A stretch of DNA of 64,000 nt. Origin: Henriciella marina DSM 19595. GTDB taxonomy: Bacteria; Pseudomonadota; Alphaproteobacteria; Caulobacterales; Hyphomonadaceae. The notes beneath the pieces are model-generated. The model saw nothing but the letters and a program-made list of their open reading frames with translations, made no database searches and was not told the origin of the DNA. A program made the position numbers and the translations under genes. Shown here piece after piece: positions 60,639 to 64,000 of the stretch (its first letter is position 1; each line of letters begins with the position of its first letter). The stretch spans positions 1,116,001 to 1,180,000 of the forward strand of contig NZ_AQXT01000002.1 in the NCBI RefSeq assembly GCF_000376805.1, in the 5' to 3' direction.

Positions 60639-60794
60639 ATGTTCCTGTTTTTACTCTGGTGGTGCGTTGACGACCACCTCGCGGCTGCGCTCGAAACACC
60701 CGGTCTCGGGTCGCTACCGATCTGGGTGCCTCTGATCCTGTCGCTCGCCTTCAGCTTTACGCTGCAAGGCGCGGTCAAGAAGCGCAAAGACTGA
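60639..60794 (+). CDS. Small membrane protein divergent from the GTA cluster (51 aa)
   Basis: A 51-residue protein with two hydrophobic segments (MFLFLLWWCV and LPIWVPLILSLAFSFTL) and a basic tail (GAVKKRKD). GGGGAGAAAG precedes the ATG. Its stop lies two bases before the GTG of the acyltransferase gene, so the two are likely cotranscribed. I do not recognise a family. The gene shares a 92-base divergent promoter region with GTA terminase. Confidence 0.7.
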   Translation: MFLFLLWWCVDDHLAAALETPGLGSLPIWVPLILSLAFSFTLQGAVKKRKD

Positions 60795-60796
60795 AG

Positions 60797-61417
60797 GTGT
60801 CGGCCGCATCCCCACTTTCCAGGACGCGGCCAGCACCCTCGGGCAGCTCATCTGCCGTCTCATGGATATGGCGTCAGGTCTGCGCCCTCATTCTCTCGGC
60901 CGGTGGCTGGAAGGTCGAGGGAGACTGGCCGCCAGCCGAGAAGGTGGTCCTCGTCGCTGCGCCGCACACGTCGAACTGGGACGGCTTCTGGATGCTCATG
61001 GCAGCCGGCTACTACCGGGTGAAGCTGAGATGGATGGGCAAGAAGTCGCTTGTCGATCACCCGTTTGGCGGCTTCATCCGCTGGCTCGGCTGCGTGCCTG
61101 TCGACCGGACCGCCGCGGGCGAATTCGTCGACCAGATGGCCGACGCCTTTAAGGCTGCCGACAGGCTTGTTCTCGCCGTCGCCCCTGAGGGCACGCGCGC
61201 CGGTACCCCGATCTGGAAGAGCGGTTTCTATCGCATCGCCCTTCGCGCAAACGTCCCCTTGCTGATCACGGTTCTGGACTATGGATCACGCACCATAACG
61301 GTGCGCGGCCTCTTCCAGCCGACCGGCGATTATGAAGCCGACCTGCCGGCCATCCGGGCAAAGTACGCCGACGCCAAGGGCCGGCACCGCGCGAAGTTCT
61401 CGGTATCTGACGACTGA
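60797..61417 (+). CDS. 1-acyl-sn-glycerol-3-phosphate acyltransferase-like protein
   Basis: A 206-residue PlsC-type acyltransferase. It has AAPHTSNWDGF (the HX4D catalytic motif), a second-block region LGCVPVDRT and VAPEGTRAG (the PEGTR-type motif), in the order and spacing of the family. It would esterify a lyso-phospholipid or glycerol phosphate at the inner membrane. The first ~20 residues are Ser/Pro-rich and the GTG start at 60797 is unproven; an internal start before VCALILSAGG is possible. It is convergent with the MDR oxidoreductase gene four bases away. Confidence 0.87.
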   Translation: MSAASPLSRTRPAPSGSSSAVSWIWRQVCALILSAGGWKVEGDWPPAEKVVLVAAPHTSNWDGFWMLMAAGYYRVKLRWMGKKSLVDHPFGGFIRWLGCVPVDRTAAGEFVDQMADAFKAADRLVLAVAPEGTRAGTPIWKSGFYRIALRANVPLLITVLDYGSRTITVRGLFQPTGDYEADLPAIRAKYADAKGRHRAKFSVSDD

Positions 61418-61421
61418 TGCC

Positions 61422-62441
61422 TCAGCCTGGCTTGGAGACTTCGAGCACCAGCTTGCCGAGATTCTTGCCTGTGAAGAGCCGCTCCAGTGATGTTGGCGCG
61501 TTCTCCAGCCCCTCGACGATGTCGGTCTCGAACTTGATCTTGCCTTCCATCAGCCAGCCGGCCATGGCCTGCATGCCTTCAGCGAACCGCTCGATATAGT
61601 CGGTCACGATAAAGCCTTTCAGCGTGACGTGACGCATCAGCAGCATGGAGAAGTTATAAGGCCCCGGTACCGGCTCGGTCGCATTATAGGATGAGATCAG
61701 GCCACAGAGCGGCATGCGCGCGAAATCGTTGAGGCGCATCAGGATCGTATCCATGATCTCGCCGCCAACATTCTCGAAATTGATATCGATGCCGTTCGGA
61801 CAATGCCGGTCCAGCGCTTCGCCAACATCTTCGCGCTTGTAATTGATGGCGGCGTCGAACCCGGCGGTTTCCGTCAGCCACTTGCACTTCTCGTCAGAGC
61901 CAGCAATGCCCACTACATGGCAGCCTAGTATCTTCGCGATCTGCCCGACCATGGAACCAACCGCGCCAGCTGCGGCCGACACAACCACTGTCTCACCGGC
62001 CTTGGGCTTGCCGATGTCCATCAGGCCGAAATACGCCGTCATCCCGGTCATCCCGATAGGGCCCATGAACGCGGTCAGTGGCACGCCCGGCAGGTCAGGC
62101 AGCTTGTTGACCTCAGCGCCTGGCTTCACCTGGTAAAGCGACCACTGGCCGAGACCCGTATTCACGACATCGCCAGCCTCAAGCCCATCGAAACGGCTTT
62201 CTTCAACGACGGAAATGCCACCTCCGCGCATGGGATCGCCGATGCCAACCGGCGGCATGTACTGTTCGCGGTCCGACATCCAGATCCGGTTCGTCGGATC
62301 CAGCGACAGATAGATGGTACGCAGGCAGACCTCGCCCTCTTTCAACGCAGGAACCGGGTTTTCGACCAGATCAAGGTCGCTTTCCGAAACGTCTCCAACT
62401 GGTCGCTTTTTCAGGATCCAGGTCTTGTTCATTCGTGCCAT
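61422..62441 (-). CDS. MDR-family NADP-dependent oxidoreductase (CurA/prostaglandin reductase type)
   Basis: A 339-residue zinc-independent medium-chain reductase. Segments typical of the YncB/CurA-like group are VCLRTIYLSLDPTNRIWMSD, IGMTGMTAYFGLMDIGKPKAGETVVVSAAAGAVGSMVGQIAKILG (with the Rossmann AAGAVGS), GSDEKCKWL, DINFENVGGEIMD and LCGLISSYNA. It reduces the double bond of alkenals or enones with NADPH. ATG 62441 has GGAGGAG upstream; the extension to 62516 is unlike the family. The natural substrate is unknown. Confidence 0.92.
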   Translation of the reverse strand: MARMNKTWILKKRPVGDVSESDLDLVENPVPALKEGEVCLRTIYLSLDPTNRIWMSDREQYMPPVGIGDPMRGGGISVVEESRFDGLEAGDVVNTGLGQWSLYQVKPGAEVNKLPDLPGVPLTAFMGPIGMTGMTAYFGLMDIGKPKAGETVVVSAAAGAVGSMVGQIAKILGCHVVGIAGSDEKCKWLTETAGFDAAINYKREDVGEALDRHCPNGIDINFENVGGEIMDTILMRLNDFARMPLCGLISSYNATEPVPGPYNFSMLLMRHVTLKGFIVTDYIERFAEGMQAMAGWLMEGKIKFETDIVEGLENAPTSLERLFTGKNLGKLVLEVSKPG

Positions 62442-62567
62442 TTCAAGCTCCTCCCGCTCAAACAGACGCCGCGCGCATTTTACTGGCGCAGCCGATCTGC
62501 AGGTTGAAGCGCACAAACCGGTCCAGGATCAATGCTGACCTCACGGGAAGCTGCCCGCGCGAACGGC

Positions 62568-63488
62568 TCAGTTTGTGGGGCCGGTCACCAACTCGATCGG
62601 AATGTCGTAGTGGCGCGCGCAGAACTGGCAGTCGATGCCGAGCGTGCCATCGCCTTCCGCCATTTCCAGCAGCGACTCGTCCGGCATCCCTGACAGGGTC
62701 TGGCGCAGCCTTTCTTCATTACAGGTGCAGGCGTCATCGACAGGCTCAGGCGACTGCATGCGCACCCCGCCCTCATGGAACAGCCTGAACAGGAGGTCCT
62801 GCGCAGACAGTTCTTCCGAGCAGAGCTCGTCTGGTTCCAGCGTGGCAAAAAGGGCTTTCGCCTCACGCCAGCCATCTTCGGTGTCGCCGCGCAGATCATC
62901 GCCCGCCATCTTCTGGATCATCATGCCGCCTGCATGCCAGTCGCCTGCCGCATCGCGCCGGACAGCCAGCGCCAGACAGGTCTTCACCTGCTGCGACTGG
63001 CGGAAATAGTCTTCTGCGCATTCAGCCAGAGACCCTTTGTTCAGCGGCACAATGCCCTGATAGGGCTGCACCCTTGTGTCATCCTGAATGATGATGAGCG
63101 CCAGCGCGCCCTGCGGCCCGAAGAGCTGCGGCATATGGGGCTTGGCGCCCTTGTTGACCTTCTCCAGATAGGCCCAGCGTTCGGGTTCGAATTTCGAATA
63201 GGCCCGCACACCGCCATCGGTTCGGTATTCACCGACCAGCATCGAGACCGGTCCATCGCCTTCGGCCTGCGCCAGGATGCGGCCCTCAAACTTCATCGCG
63301 GACCCGACCAGCGTCGACAGCAGAAGCGCTTCGCCAAGGATTTCTCCAAGATGGTCTGGATAGGCATGGCGCTGCAGGATCGGCGAGAGCGATCTTGGTC
63401 CCATACGCACAATACGGCCCGTGATTGGCAATTTGTCCGACGTGAAGCCAGCGATGAAGTCGTCCGGATTAGATGACAGTGAGCTCAC
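62568..63488 (-). CDS. hslO: Hsp33 redox-regulated chaperone
   Basis: A 306-residue Hsp33. The N-terminal substrate-binding domain has LLLSTLVGSAMKFEGRILAQAEGDGPV and FGPQGALALIIIQD. The C-terminal zinc domain holds the redox switch cysteines CTC (DACTCNEERL) and CQFC (IDCQFCARHY), about 35 residues apart. It becomes active when HOCl or peroxide plus heat oxidises these cysteines. GTG 63488 was chosen because AGAGG lies eight bases upstream; the frame to 63548 is unlike the family. Confidence 0.94.
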   Translation of the reverse strand: MSSLSSNPDDFIAGFTSDKLPITGRIVRMGPRSLSPILQRHAYPDHLGEILGEALLLSTLVGSAMKFEGRILAQAEGDGPVSMLVGEYRTDGGVRAYSKFEPERWAYLEKVNKGAKPHMPQLFGPQGALALIIIQDDTRVQPYQGIVPLNKGSLAECAEDYFRQSQQVKTCLALAVRRDAAGDWHAGGMMIQKMAGDDLRGDTEDGWREAKALFATLEPDELCSEELSAQDLLFRLFHEGGVRMQSPEPVDDACTCNEERLRQTLSGMPDESLLEMAEGDGTLGIDCQFCARHYDIPIELVTGPTN

Positions 63489-63687
63489 TGAATTTTCCTC
63501 TGGGCTGCTGCTGCGCCACCATGTGGCGGCGGCCATGGCGCGAGACAAGCGGCCCCCTGCAGACGCTGACGCCCTGTGCGTTCGCGTGGGCGTTGAGCGA
63601 ATAGATGAAATCTCGTCTATCTGCGAAAGCCCGATTTAAGCTCAGTTGGATAGGCCTAACCCTCGGTAGATTGACGAGGCCCCGCCC

Positions 63688-64000
63688 GTGCTGTCCAGAT
63701 TGCGCTCTTTTCTGTCGCTCGATTCAACAGAGATCGAGGTGAATCGCGCTCGCTACAACGCGCTGAGCAAGCAGGTCCCGCTGATGTACGGCATCCTGTC
63801 GATCAACGTGATCGGCCTGTCGGTGACCCATTTTGGGTCTGATGCGCCAATCCTGATGACCATGATCCTCCCTGTGGCGATGGTGGCATTCATGCTGGCG
63901 CGGACCGTGAAATACATCAGCACTGACAACAATTCGATGTCCGACGAGGAAATTGTTCGGAGCTTGCGGACAACCTTGAACCTGGTCGTGCCGATAGGCG
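63688..64000 (+). CDS. Membrane protein, probable N-terminus of a GGDEF/EAL signalling protein, 3' end cut
   Basis: The plus frame opens at GTG 63688 (GACGAGG upstream) and runs off the window. About 104 codons are visible: a start MLSRLRSFLSLDST-like segment, RYNALSKQVPLMYGILSINV, then hydrophobic helices around IGLSVTHF and LMTMILPVAMVAFMLA. This N-terminal layout resembles the membrane domain before GGDEF (with or without EAL) in alphaproteobacterial cyclic-di-GMP proteins. The catalytic domains are not in view, so function is provisional. Confidence 0.6.
   Translation, partial: MLSRLRSFLSLDSTEIEVNRARYNALSKQVPLMYGILSINVIGLSVTHFGSDAPILMTMILPVAMVAFMLARTVKYISTDNNSMSDEEIVRSLRTTLNLVVPIG

Overview
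The window is a GC-rich, tightly packed chromosomal segment of an alphaproteobacterium. No gap between genes exceeds about 275 bases. Family-level markers point to Alphaproteobacteria: the order murA - DUF2948 - hisD - UPF0262 - infA - maf; a rhizobial-type block ccmI/ccmE/ccmF/ccmH - degP - response regulator - histidine kinase - glnE; and a nearly complete RcGTA-like gene transfer agent (GTA) cluster. The general style (large TonB-dependent receptor beside a secreted S9 peptidase, acyl-CoA metabolism, an M15 lysis enzyme) suggests a marine Hyphomonadaceae-like organism, but I infer that lineage and have not proved it. I see no insertion sequence, integrase, CRISPR array or rRNA.

Layout. 1-4452: housekeeping block on the minus strand (maf, infA, UPF0262, hisD, DUF2948, murA). 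4518-6003: cytochrome P450, a 43-residue protein coupled to it, and tRNA-Thr(GGT). 6157-11504: secreted S9 peptidase divergent from a TonB receptor, each closed by a terminator. 11517-12403: a GTA-type holin and an M15 peptidase, which look like a lysis cassette far from the GTA structural genes. 12537-20893: assorted oxidoreductases (nitronate monooxygenase, SDR, old yellow enzyme), an ABC-F ATPase, an AhpD-like protein, a duplicated secreted domain protein and a Na+/Ca2+ antiporter. 20969-22826: pdxJ and two unrecognised genes. 23004-27097: both methylmalonyl-CoA mutase subunits. 27120-31333: EEP phosphatase, small metallopeptidase, DUF2306-like membrane protein, amidase and GFA protein.

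31330-33459 is a stress module: EF-hand protein, ECF sigma factor, anti-sigma factor and periplasmic metal-sensor-like protein. 33513-47515 holds glnE, a FeuPQ-like two-component system, degP, an alpha/beta hydrolase-OsmC fusion, the ccm cytochrome c maturation genes interrupted by an opposite-strand NTF2-like gene, then a second two-component system with a PepSY protein. 47603-48454 is a CbpA-type DnaJ.

48496-60546 is the GTA structural cluster, all on the minus strand. Transcription order is g2 (terminase), g3, g3.5, g4, g5, g6, g8, g9, g10, g10.1, g11, g12, g13, g14, g15. No g1 or g7 is present in place. Divergent from it are a 51-residue membrane protein and a lysophospholipid-type acyltransferase. 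The window ends with an MDR oxidoreductase, Hsp33 and the start of a membrane protein that looks like a GGDEF/EAL signalling protein.

How it fits together: the GTA packages host DNA (TerL, portal, capsid, tail, NlpC/P60 baseplate peptidase), and the holin/M15 pair is the likely release machinery. The ccm genes mature periplasmic c-type cytochromes. DegP and the two-component systems handle envelope quality and sensing. The mutase pair links propionyl-CoA catabolism to the TCA cycle.
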